A stretch of 12,308 nt of DNA from NCBI GenBank assembly GCA_944385195.1, contig CALWWH010000050.1, positions 1 to 12,308 on the forward strand. The letters are read 5' to 3'. The position numbers and the translations under genes were made by a program. The DNA comes from an uncultured Oscillospiraceae bacterium. Its GTDB lineage: Bacteria; Bacillota; Clostridia; Oscillospirales; Oscillospiraceae. Below the pieces are notes generated by a model. It saw only the letters and a program-made list of their open reading frames with translations, made no database searches and had not been told where the DNA came from. This document shows, in pieces, positions 1 through 6,520 of this stretch; within the stretch, counting starts at the first letter, position 1; each line of letters begins with the position of its first letter.

Positions 1-177
1 CTGGTCGCCCATCAGATAGGCCCAGAGCTCCGGCTCTGGGCGATAAGTCAGCAGCGACCGGGCGCAGCGCAGCAGAATCAGCAGCGCCAGGACCGGAAAC
101 AGATAACGGGTGAAAGAGGTAACCAGCTCCACAAAGACGGAAAAATCCCCCTCCAGCAACGATTGGATCATCGCCAC
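1..177 (-). CDS. Membrane-anchored protein, probable FHA-domain protein (N-terminal part)
   Basis: Only the first 59 codons lie in the window; the gene runs off the left edge in an open frame. The visible part has a short amphipathic start, one strongly hydrophobic segment at about residues 24-37 (YLFPVLALLILL), then a basic stretch and RPEPELWAYL. In Clostridia this layout, one N-terminal membrane segment followed by an EPE-W-A-L motif, is typical of FHA-domain proteins encoded near FtsW/RodA and penicillin-binding protein genes. The FHA fold itself is outside the window, so the family call is an inference. I chose the GTG at 177 because AGGAGGTG (185-192) lies 7 bases upstream; the ATG at 171 is a less well spaced alternative. 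No promoter is evident between this gene and the hairpin upstream, so it may depend on read-through from the coiled-coil gene. Confidence 0.6.
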   Translation of the reverse strand, partial: MAMIQSLLEGDFSVFVELVTSFTRYLFPVLALLILLRCARSLLTYRPEPELWAYLMGDQ

Positions 178-184
178 CTGGCAT

Positions 185-192
185 CACCTCCT
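185..192 (-). promoter_or_regulatory. Ribosome binding site supporting a GTG start
   Basis: On the minus strand the sequence is AGGAGGTG, a near-perfect anti-16S match, 7 bases before the GTG at 177 and 13 before the ATG at 171. The spacing favours the GTG as the start of the leftmost gene. Confidence 0.65.
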
Positions 193-216
193 CGCTTAAA
201 AGACGTCGCAGTATGC

Positions 217-288
217 AAAAAGTTCCCAGTGACAGCACCAGGGGCGCTGCAGGCACAGCGCCCCTGGGCAGTGATCCATTTTACTGGG
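217..288 (-). terminator. Two-tier hairpin with U-tract after the coiled-coil gene
   Basis: The inner stem is perfect: CCAGGGGCGCTG (238-249) pairs with CAGCGCCCCTGG (256-267) around a 6-base loop. An outer 6-bp stem pairs 225-230 (CCCAGT on the plus strand) with 283-288 (ACTGGG). On the minus strand the outer stem is followed by AAC and TTTTT (221-217), which fits an intrinsic terminator for the gene ending at 294. The inner stem lies 16 bases from the U-tract, so termination would need the outer stem to form. Because the next gene starts only 40 bases later with no obvious promoter, termination may be partial, or the structure may process or stabilise the transcript. Confidence 0.6.
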
Positions 289-293
289 TGTTT

Positions 294-734
294 TTACTCC
301 GCGTTGGGCTTTTCAGAATCCTCCGAGTCCTCGTCCACGACGGTGAACTCGATCTCCCCGTCAGTGGGAGAATCCTCGTCAGAGGCCTCCTCGACGACAT
401 CCTCGACGGCTTCCTCTCTCGCCTCAGGCTGCTTCTTGAGCTCCTCAACAGCCTCGCGATGGGCCGCAATGGCCTCCTTGGAAGCCTTGATCTCGTTGCA
501 AAGAGGCAGATAGGTCTCCGCCTCGATGGGCAGACCGGCCTCAAAATCGTTGTAATACAGCTTGCCAAGCTCGGTCTGTGCCTTGCGGATCTTATCCTCT
601 TCCTGGCTGATCTTGATGTTCAGCTTAGCGATCTCCGTCATGATCTTTGCCTGGGCGCCTGCCTTCTTGCTGACGTCACCGACCTTATTTGCAAACGCGC
701 CTACAGCTTTAGACAGTTCTTCTTTCAAAGACAT
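294..734 (-). CDS. Small acidic coiled-coil protein of unknown function
   Basis: This 146-residue protein is not one I recognise. Residues 1-65 are a Lys/Glu/Ala-rich helix with heptad-like hydrophobic spacing (MSLKEELSKAVGAFANKVGD and on), consistent with a coiled coil. Residues 66-108 continue helical (PLCNEIKASKEAIAAHREAV). The last 35 or so residues are low-complexity and very acidic (Glu/Asp/Ser-rich), probably disordered. There is no signal peptide or membrane segment, so it is probably cytoplasmic. It has its own promoter (780-809) and an AAGGAG ribosome site. It lies between lgt and a probable FHA-domain membrane protein, which hints at an envelope or division role, but that is only a neighbourhood argument. 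Coding is supported by the good start, the promoter, the terminator-like hairpin after it and the coherent composition. Confidence 0.8.
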   Translation of the reverse strand: MSLKEELSKAVGAFANKVGDVSKKAGAQAKIMTEIAKLNIKISQEEDKIRKAQTELGKLYYNDFEAGLPIEAETYLPLCNEIKASKEAIAAHREAVEELKKQPEAREEAVEDVVEEASDEDSPTDGEIEFTVVDEDSEDSEKPNAE

Positions 735-779
735 GTATCAACACTCCTTATGCGCTATGCGCTTTTGTACTATGTTCGC

Positions 780-809
780 ATTATACCACGCAATGCCGGG
801 TATAGTAAA
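780..809 (-). promoter_or_regulatory. Sigma-A-type promoter for the coiled-coil gene
   Basis: On the minus strand there is a consensus -10, TATAAT (780-785), with an 18-base spacer to TTTACT (804-809) as the -35. The predicted start lies about 40 bases upstream of the ATG at 734. The perfect -10 is the main support; the -35 matches the consensus only partly. Confidence 0.7.
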
Positions 810-848
810 GACCTTTCAACGAAAAAGCCCCGTCAATTTATAAAATCT

Positions 849-865
849 TTACACTTTTCGTGCAA
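849..865 (-). terminator. Weak hairpin downstream of lgt
   Basis: A 6-bp stem including one G-U pair (TTGCAC / GTGTAA on the minus strand, 5-base loop) is followed by AGATTTTAT. It lies between the lgt stop and the next promoter, so it may end the ymfF-ymfH-lgt transcript. The stem is AT-rich and short, so this is a weak call. Confidence 0.25.
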
Positions 866-922
866 AATCCTGTAGCTGAATTCGCCTTTCAAAGCGCCAG
901 ATCCATCGGGACGGAAACTTTC

Positions 923-1774
923 TTACTGCTCCGGCGCCTCTTGCGCGGCAATGCGGTTGACGTACAACTGCGACGGATCGTGCTCTTTGAATACCTTTTG
1001 GTAAAACAGGATCCCTACCGCAGCAAGGAACGAGGCAAAGCCCAGCAGCTGTGACACGCGAAGATTGCTTCCAAACAGATACAAGCTGTCTGTGCGCAGC
1101 CCCTCGATAAAGCCGCGGCCCAGGCCGTACCACGCCAGGTACATCAGCGCCACCTGACCGTCGTATTTGCGGCGTTTGGACAGAAAGTGGATGAGTACAA
1201 AGCCAATCAGATTCCAGACCGACTCATAGAGGAAAGTCGGGTGGACATAAATAGTCTGCCCTGTGGCATCGGTCAGGCCCATGCGCAGAAAGCTATCTGT
1301 CTGTGCCCCGAAGGCTTCACGGTTGATGAAGTTGCCCCAGCGGCCAATGCTCTGACCGATTAGGAAGCCGAGGCTGGTGAGATCCAGCAGAGCCAGGCAG
1401 CTAATTTTTTTTATTTTGGTGCAAATGATGATCGCCAGCGCTGCGCCAATGACCCCTCCATAGATCGCCAGCCCACCGTGCCAAATGTAGAGCACCGAAA
1501 TAGGGTTGTCCGCAAAGAGCGACCAATTGAAGATGCAGTAATAGGCGCGGGCGCAGACAATCGCCGTTGGGGTGGCCACCAACAGCACGTCCAGGATGTC
1601 ATCGGACTTAAGTCCAAACTGCCGGGCGCGGCGGCAGGCGTAGAACACCGCCAGGGCAAAGCCCACCACAATGATCAGGCCATACCAATAGATATTCTTG
1701 CCAAAAAGATTGCATACGATGCGGTCAGGGTCAAAGCTGAGGCCCAAACCAGGGAAAGAGATCTCATAATACAT
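923..1774 (-). CDS. lgt: Prolipoprotein diacylglyceryl transferase (Lgt)
   Basis: Lgt moves the diacylglyceryl group from phosphatidylglycerol to the lipobox cysteine of pre-prolipoproteins, the first step of bacterial lipoprotein maturation, in the cytoplasmic membrane. The 283-residue protein is normal length, with several hydrophobic helices. The family signatures are present: WHGGLAIYGGVIG (98-110), GQSIGRWGNFINREAFG (140-156) with the Lgt-signature Arg at 145, HPTFLYES (178-185) and GLGRGFIEGLRTDS (217-230), where R220 probably matches the second essential Arg of E. coli Lgt. Y105 occupies the place of E. coli H103. The ATG lies two bases after the TGA of the upstream peptidase gene, and its GGAGG ribosome site is inside that gene's last codons, so the two are translationally linked. 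Lgt is last in the ymfF-ymfH-lgt transcript. Confidence 0.97.
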   Translation of the reverse strand: MYYEISFPGLGLSFDPDRIVCNLFGKNIYWYGLIIVVGFALAVFYACRRARQFGLKSDDILDVLLVATPTAIVCARAYYCIFNWSLFADNPISVLYIWHGGLAIYGGVIGAALAIIICTKIKKISCLALLDLTSLGFLIGQSIGRWGNFINREAFGAQTDSFLRMGLTDATGQTIYVHPTFLYESVWNLIGFVLIHFLSKRRKYDGQVALMYLAWYGLGRGFIEGLRTDSLYLFGSNLRVSQLLGFASFLAAVGILFYQKVFKEHDPSQLYVNRIAAQEAPEQ

Positions 1775-1776
1775 AC

Positions 1777-3051
1777 TCAGTCCTCCAGGGGATAGATTGT
1801 GGACAGGCCGGAGTGTGCCTCAACGACTGTGGTTTTCAAAAAATCCAGTGTGTCTTCCATGCTGATTGCCTCGCAGACCTCCGGGAAAGTGAAGTACTCT
1901 GCCCCGTCAAAGAGAAAGCTGCACTGGCGGAAGCAGACGCTCTCAAAGCTATCCAGATCCCGCAGCCGGCGGCCTAGCATGCTGCGCTTCAGGCGGCGGA
2001 ACAGCGCCTCATCCGCGCCGCTGCTGGTCAAGCGGCCACACTCGTCTAAAATCGCAGCCGTGACCGCCTCGGGGTCATTGCTGTCGCCAGAGGCCACCAG
2101 CAGGCCCACGCCGCGCATGCTCTCATATCCCACGCCAAAGCTAGGGTCGATGAGACCCTGCTCATATAGTCGGGCGTACAGGGGCGAGGCCTCGCCCATC
2201 AGAAGCTCCGCCGCCAGGTCGCCCATCAGTTCCTGGCGCAGGACGTCCGGGCCATTTGCCGGCGGCTGACACTTGAAGCCCAGCATGAAAGTGGGCATCG
2301 CAACCTCCATCTGACGCTTTACCCGCAGGGCATTGCAGTTGAGGTCCTCCGCCGGACCGTAGTCCCGCTCCGGCACAGGACTCGATTGCTGGCCCAGCAT
2401 CTGCTCGGCGATGGCAAAAACTGTTTGCGCGTCCACGTCGCCCGTGACGCACAGGCACATATTGCCGGGATGATAGAAAGCCTCATGGCAGGTATACAGC
2501 GTCTGGGCTGTGATCTGCGCAATGGACTCCACCGTACCTGCAATGGGCGCGCGGACAGGATGATGCTGGTACATGGCGGCAAAGAGCTGCTCATAGACCT
2601 GAGAGGATGGGGCATCCTCATACATGCGGATTTCCTGGGCAATAATGCCTCGCTCCTTCTCTACGCTCTCGGCGGTGAAATAGGGCGTGGAGACAAACTC
2701 CAGCAAAAGCTTCAGATTGTCCTCAAACTGGTCGGTGCAGTCGAAGTAGTAGGCCGTGATGGCATAGCTTGTGAAAGCATTGGGGCTTGCGCCGCGGGCA
2801 GCAAACTGCTGCATGACATTCCCCCGGGGCAGGTCAAACATCTTGTGCTCCAGATAGTGGGCAACCCCGTCCGGCGTGCGTACATGCTGGCCCCGGAAAT
2901 GAAAGCTGGTGTCGATGGAACCGTAATTGGCGGCAAAAAACGCATACTTCCGGGCAAAGCCCGCCTTTGGAATCACGCGGACAACCAAGCCGTTGGGTAA
3001 GATATGCTCTAAGATCCGCTCAGAGAGATGGGGATAGAACTGCTCAGTCAT
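1777..3051 (-). CDS. ymfH: M16-family zinc peptidase, YmfH-like
   Basis: This 424-residue protein belongs to the M16 (pitrilysin/insulinase) metallopeptidases. It carries the inverted zinc motif HYLEH (H65, E68, H69), and E140 in ERGIIAQEIRMYED (133-145) is the likely third zinc ligand, at normal spacing. The ARGASPNAFTSY stretch (85-96) is also typical of the family. M16 enzymes work as two-domain clamshells, here built from two ~420-residue proteins, with the inactive partner probably encoded just upstream. In Bacillus subtilis the ymfF/ymfH pair has been linked to 5-aminopentanol modification of elongation factor P, and databases name these proteins accordingly; whether that applies here is unknown, as no efp or modification gene is in the window. 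The start overlaps the upstream stop by 8 bases (ATGACTGA), implying coupling. An AGGGGAG ribosome site lies upstream. Confidence 0.92.
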   Translation of the reverse strand: MTEQFYPHLSERILEHILPNGLVVRVIPKAGFARKYAFFAANYGSIDTSFHFRGQHVRTPDGVAHYLEHKMFDLPRGNVMQQFAARGASPNAFTSYAITAYYFDCTDQFEDNLKLLLEFVSTPYFTAESVEKERGIIAQEIRMYEDAPSSQVYEQLFAAMYQHHPVRAPIAGTVESIAQITAQTLYTCHEAFYHPGNMCLCVTGDVDAQTVFAIAEQMLGQQSSPVPERDYGPAEDLNCNALRVKRQMEVAMPTFMLGFKCQPPANGPDVLRQELMGDLAAELLMGEASPLYARLYEQGLIDPSFGVGYESMRGVGLLVASGDSNDPEAVTAAILDECGRLTSSGADEALFRRLKRSMLGRRLRDLDSFESVCFRQCSFLFDGAEYFTFPEVCEAISMEDTLDFLKTTVVEAHSGLSTIYPLED

Positions 3052-4324
3052 GGACGCTCTCCCCTTTCACAAAATAAATCGAGTCCAGCCACAGACGCTG
3101 GGCAGCGGCAGCGATATCCTCCCGGGTAACAGCCTGCAACTGAGGGATCAAATCGACCGGGGCGTTGTTTAGACCCAGCAGCCGCTGGCCGAGATAATGG
3201 TCGTCCATGCGACTGGGAGAGTCCTCTGCTGCCTGGAGAGACGAGGTCAGCGCCCGCAGGGCCGCGTCAATCTCCGCGTCGCTGATCTGGCCGCTGCGAC
3301 AGGCGTCGAGTTCTTTCAAAATCGCATCCCGCGCAACCTCGTACCGGTCGCTATCGATGCCGGCCGAGACAATCATGACCCCTTTGAACTTCTCAAGTCC
3401 GGAGCTGACGTAGTAGCACAGGCTCATCTGCTCGCGGACGTTGAGGAAGAGCTTGCTGGTGACGCAGCCACCGAAAATAGCGTTGCACATCACCAGAGCC
3501 GGATAGCCCGGCGTGCTGGCGATATCCGGCGTCCGTAGACCCATGACAAGTTTGCCCTGGGTGACGTCCATGACCTCGCTGCGCTCCTTGAGCTTCTCTC
3601 GCTTATAACAAAGCTGCGTGCCGTAAGCGTCAAAGCTGCCCCGGGGCAGGTCTCGTAGAGCATGGCGCAGCCCCTGGCTCACATGTTCCAGAGACGCCCT
3701 GCCCATAAAGAAGACCTCCATCTCCGACTGGGCCAGCACCCGCTGCCAGTAGGAGGTGAGTGTCTGCGGCGTAATGGCCTGCACCTGTTCTACCGTACCC
3801 AGGCGACTGATGCGATAGCTCTCTCCCTCGAACATGGTCTCCACCAGCCGCTTGCTGGCCCAGGCCCGCTTATCGTTGATCTGGGACTCGATGGTGTTGA
3901 TGAGGTTGAACTTCTCGCCTTCCACGAACTCCGCCTTCAGCAGGCCGTTTTCCAGGACCGGATGCAGCAGCACCTCTCCCAAAAAGTCCATGGATGGCGC
4001 GACCACTGCACTCCCATCCGGCGACAGAGCGTCGTCGATGAAGTCCATGTAAAAGCCGATGATCTGCACCTCGCCCTTTTTGCGGGAGGCGCCGTCGATG
4101 CCCGCGCCGTACAGCGTATCCAGCTGCGCGCAGATGGCGGACATGTCTGGATAGCGCTCCGTACCGCGCAGGAGCACGCTGGGCAGCAGCGCTCCCAGCG
4201 GCGCGTCCGCCTCGGTCAGCGGACGCAGAAAGTTGATGCTGACGTAGTCGGTCTTGAATTTCTCCGTTTGCAGGTAGGTAAGCCGCACCCCAGGAAGCAG
4301 GGACAGCTGAGTCAGGTTATCCAT
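3044..4324 (-). CDS. ymfF: Inactive M16 peptidase homologue, YmfF-like
   Basis: This 426-residue protein has the M16 fold pattern but no HxxEH motif; the equivalent region reads LGALLPSVLLRGTERYPD, with no zinc-binding His pair. The C-terminal domain keeps family features such as GGCVTSKLFLNVREQMSLCYYVSS (about residues 308-331), including the R-E-x-x-x-x-YY part used for substrate binding in M16 enzymes. It therefore most likely pairs with the active YmfH-like protein encoded next, as alpha/beta M16 subunits do. I chose the ATG at 4324 because AAAGGA lies just upstream and the product begins MDNLTQLSLLPGVRL, as in relatives; the frame is open further upstream to 4408, but that would run through the promoter. 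First gene of the ymfF-ymfH-lgt transcript. Confidence 0.9.
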   Translation of the reverse strand: MDNLTQLSLLPGVRLTYLQTEKFKTDYVSINFLRPLTEADAPLGALLPSVLLRGTERYPDMSAICAQLDTLYGAGIDGASRKKGEVQIIGFYMDFIDDALSPDGSAVVAPSMDFLGEVLLHPVLENGLLKAEFVEGEKFNLINTIESQINDKRAWASKRLVETMFEGESYRISRLGTVEQVQAITPQTLTSYWQRVLAQSEMEVFFMGRASLEHVSQGLRHALRDLPRGSFDAYGTQLCYKREKLKERSEVMDVTQGKLVMGLRTPDIASTPGYPALVMCNAIFGGCVTSKLFLNVREQMSLCYYVSSGLEKFKGVMIVSAGIDSDRYEVARDAILKELDACRSGQISDAEIDAALRALTSSLQAAEDSPSRMDDHYLGQRLLGLNNAPVDLIPQLQAVTREDIAAAAQRLWLDSIYFVKGESVHD

Positions 4325-4366
4325 GGGATCGTCCTTTCGGTCCGTATTTGTGTATGATTGTTGTTT

Positions 4367-4395
4367 ATTATACCACAGCTGACGGACAAGGGAAA
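4367..4395 (-). promoter_or_regulatory. Extended -10 promoter for ymfF-ymfH-lgt
   Basis: On the minus strand TGGTATAAT gives a perfect -10 (4367-4372) with the TGN extension. The -35 at the proper distance (4390-4395, TTTCCC) is poor, as is common with extended -10 promoters. It lies about 43 bases before the ATG at 4324. The left arm of the inverted repeat 4385-4393 covers the -35 position. Confidence 0.65.
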
Positions 4396-4430
4396 GCCCC
4401 CAGGACAATTTCTGTCAAAAATCCCTTGTC
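4385..4430. repeat. Inverted repeat between divergent promoters (possible operator)
   Basis: GACAAGGGA (4385-4393) and TCCCTTGTC (4422-4430) are perfect 9-bp inverted arms 28 bases apart. The left arm overlaps the -35 area of the minus-strand promoter and the right arm overlaps TTGTCA, the -35 of the plus-strand promoter. A shorter GACA/TGTC pair (4404-4407 and 4413-4416) lies between them. The layout would suit one regulator acting on both operons, but no regulator gene is in the window and chance is not excluded. Confidence 0.4.
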
Positions 4431-4454
4431 AGAATGCCTAAAATATTGTACACT
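4426..4454 (+). promoter_or_regulatory. Promoter for the prmA operon
   Basis: TTGTCA (4426-4431) is a good -35, followed after 17 bases by TACACT (4449-4454) as a moderate -10. The prmA start codon is 35 bases further on. It is divergent from the ymfF promoter. Confidence 0.55.
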
Positions 4455-4489
4455 GTAGGCAATGACCACGCAATTGGAGGCGTTTGCAT

Positions 4490-5470
4490 ATGCAATGGCT
4501 GGAACTGACCATCCAGACCCAAGCTGCGACCATCGAATTGGTCGCTGACCACCTGACCGCGCTGGGCTACGACAGCTTCAGTATGGACGACGCGGCGGAG
4601 TTTTATGAATTTCTCGACCAGACCCGCAAGAGCTGGGATTATATTGACGAGCAGCTGCAGCAGCAGCTGGACGGCGTGAGCCAGATCCGGCTTTACATTG
4701 AAGACAGCCCTGAGGCGCCAGCGCAGGTAGCCGCGCTCCGGGCGCAGCTGCATGCTTTTAAGGACGCACACCCAGACTGGGACCTGGGCGAACTGAGCAT
4801 GAGTCTTGAAAACGTTCAGAACGAGGATTGGGAAACCGCCTGGAAGGCTTACTACCAGCCACTGCCCGTAGGTGAAAAGCTGCTGGTCATCCCCTGCTGG
4901 ATGCAGCCGGAGATCCCGGCGGGCCGCTTGCCCTTACTGCTGGACCCCGGTATGATCTTCGGCACTGGCGCCCACGCCAGCACCCAGATGTGCATGGCTG
5001 CGCTGGAGCACATTTTAAAAGGCGGAGAATACGTCGTAGATCTGGGTACCGGCAGCGGCATCTTGTCCATTGCAGCCCTGCGTCTGGGCGCAAAACGCTG
5101 CGTGGGTGTGGACATCGATCCCCTGGCCCCAGCTGTGGCAGAGGAAAACGCAGCGCGAAACGGCATGGGCCGCGATGTCTTCACCGCCACGGCAGGGGAT
5201 GTGCTCTCAGACAAGGCGCTGATCGACTCCCTGGCGCCCTGCGACGTGCTGCTGGCAAACATCGTAGCAGACGTCATCATCCCCCTATCCCCCATTGCGG
5301 CAGGGATGCTCAAGCCCGGCGGCTTCTTCCTCTGTTCCGGCATTTTGGACCAGCGCGAAGAGGAGGTCGCCGCAGCCATCGAGGCGGCAGGGCTGAACAT
5401 CATCGCTCGAGATCGAAAAGAGGATTGGTGCTGCTTTACCGCCATCCTCCCCGCTGAGGATCGGCAATGA
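4490..5470 (+). CDS. prmA: Ribosomal protein L11 methyltransferase (PrmA)
   Basis: PrmA uses S-adenosylmethionine to methylate ribosomal protein L11 in the cytoplasm. The 326-residue product has the usual two parts: an N-terminal substrate-recognition domain (MQWLELTIQT start, ending near NEDWETAWKAYYQP) and a Rossmann-type methyltransferase domain. Clear signatures are LDPGMIFGTGAHASTQ (151-166), the SAM-binding VVDLGTGSGILS (from 182; the family more often has DVGCGSG), GVDIDPLA and LLANIVADVI around N257. I chose the ATG at 4490 because TTGGAGG (4474-4480) is 9 bases upstream; the TTG at 4484 is too close. The TGA overlaps the next start as ATGA, so translation is coupled to the membrane protein that follows. 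Confidence 0.96.
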   Translation: MQWLELTIQTQAATIELVADHLTALGYDSFSMDDAAEFYEFLDQTRKSWDYIDEQLQQQLDGVSQIRLYIEDSPEAPAQVAALRAQLHAFKDAHPDWDLGELSMSLENVQNEDWETAWKAYYQPLPVGEKLLVIPCWMQPEIPAGRLPLLLDPGMIFGTGAHASTQMCMAALEHILKGGEYVVDLGTGSGILSIAALRLGAKRCVGVDIDPLAPAVAEENAARNGMGRDVFTATAGDVLSDKALIDSLAPCDVLLANIVADVIIPLSPIAAGMLKPGGFFLCSGILDQREEEVAAAIEAAGLNIIARDRKEDWCCFTAILPAEDRQ

Positions 5471-6516
5471 GGTTCTTTCTAAGCTATCGTGGAAAATTGC
5501 GGCTCAAGCGTGCGGGCATTGGGCTGCTATGTGCTCTTCTGGCTCTCATCCTGCTGGCAGCGGGCCTAGTGATCTATCTGGGGCGCTACCTGGTCTTCAC
5601 CGACGAGGAAGCATACTTTTCCTTCCTGCACCAGGAGCCGTCAGAGGAACCCTCTCTGCAAGACCCAGGCACAGATTTTCCCGGTCTGGAATACGGTGAT
5701 CCCATCGCCCGCCCGGATGACGAGTCCCAAGACCCGGGCAACGTGCAAGTTTCTCCGGATGCCATCCGAGGCGTATACCTGAGCTACAGCGATCTTTCCG
5801 ATCCTTCCGGATGCCTTGCCGCTATCCAGGCCACCGAAAACTGCAATACCGTCCTGCTCCAGCTGAAAAGCAACGCAGGCAATTTCTATTACAATTCCAA
5901 CTTCGCCGCTGCCATCAGCCAGAGTGTCGACCCCAGCGCTGTCAACGAGCTCATCGTAAGCTTATCCGAACAGGGTTATTACCTCATTGCCCGCGTCTCT
6001 GCGTTCCCCGATTCGGCCTGGGCTTTGGAGAACATTTCCAGCAGCCTCCAGCTTTCCAGCGGCGCCTTATGGATGGATGCCGATGGCTACTACTGGCTTG
6101 ATCCTGCCGATGCCGACGTGCAGCAGCATCTGTGCTCCATTGCTTTGGAGCTGCACGAGCTGGGCATAGACGAGGTTGCCTTTAGTGATTTTTATTTCCC
6201 AGAGAGCGAAAACATAGCCCATGACTCAGATCAAACTGACCGCTACATAGCCATCAGCGCCGCCGCCGGCCTGCTGATCGACCTGGGCGCTGAGCACGAA
6301 TTTGCCGTCAGCTTCTTAGACCCGGTACAGGGCGGCCCGGCTCCTTCTGCAGGCGGCCACCTGCTCTTTACCAGCGTCGAAGGCTCCGATGCTGCCCAGA
6401 CCCATGAGCGCTATGAGAGCATCATCAGCGGCCCTCAGTCTCTGATTTTTCTGACCGATTCCCGAGACACCCGCTTCGAGCCCTATGGCATCCTCCGGAG
6501 CATCGAGTTGGAGTGA
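5467..6516 (+). CDS. Membrane-anchored DUF4015-like putative glycoside hydrolase
   Basis: The 349-residue product starts with a basic stretch and one hydrophobic segment (about residues 17-38), probably a signal anchor placing the rest outside the membrane. A Pro/Glu/Asp-rich linker (55-98) follows. The main domain (100-340) follows the pattern of the DUF4015 putative glycoside hydrolases (TIM-barrel-like): IRGVYLSYSD, TVLLQLKSNAGNFYYNS, LSEQGYYLIARVSAFPDSAWA, LWMDADGYYWLDPADADVQQ, then GIDEVAFSDFYFP near 233-245, which matches the family's F-D-E-x-x-F-D-Y-x-R-F-P motif imperfectly. Similarity is by pattern only and the protein is divergent. No enzyme activity is established for the family. 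It overlaps prmA by 4 bases, so it is co-translated with a cytoplasmic methyltransferase for no obvious functional reason. Confidence 0.7.
   Translation: MRFFLSYRGKLRLKRAGIGLLCALLALILLAAGLVIYLGRYLVFTDEEAYFSFLHQEPSEEPSLQDPGTDFPGLEYGDPIARPDDESQDPGNVQVSPDAIRGVYLSYSDLSDPSGCLAAIQATENCNTVLLQLKSNAGNFYYNSNFAAAISQSVDPSAVNELIVSLSEQGYYLIARVSAFPDSAWALENISSSLQLSSGALWMDADGYYWLDPADADVQQHLCSIALELHELGIDEVAFSDFYFPESENIAHDSDQTDRYIAISAAAGLLIDLGAEHEFAVSFLDPVQGGPAPSAGGHLLFTSVEGSDAAQTHERYESIISGPQSLIFLTDSRDTRFEPYGILRSIELE
6510..6513 (+). promoter_or_regulatory. Ribosome binding site supporting a TTG start
   Basis: GGAG, in the last codons of the upstream gene, lies 7 bases before the TTG at 6521. The ATG at 6485 in the same frame has no comparable site, which favours the TTG. 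Confidence 0.5.
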
Positions 6517-6520
6517 GGAC

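Noticed and set aside
762..776. Short GCGC-rich near-repeat in the leader of the coiled-coil gene
   Set aside because: The possible stem is only a few base pairs with a tiny loop, too short to call a riboswitch or operator.
213..875. Plus-strand open frame of 220 codons
   Set aside because: It is antisense to the coiled-coil gene and crosses the hairpin and promoter; the minus-strand gene has a promoter and ribosome site, this frame has neither.
3662..4357. Plus-strand open frame of 231 codons
   Set aside because: It is a shadow of the YmfF-like gene on the other strand, with a His/Leu/Arg-rich composition typical of antisense frames in GC-rich genes.
4857..5445. Minus-strand long frame across prmA
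   Set aside because: It is antisense to clear PrmA motifs and has a Ser/Pro/Ala-rich shadow composition.
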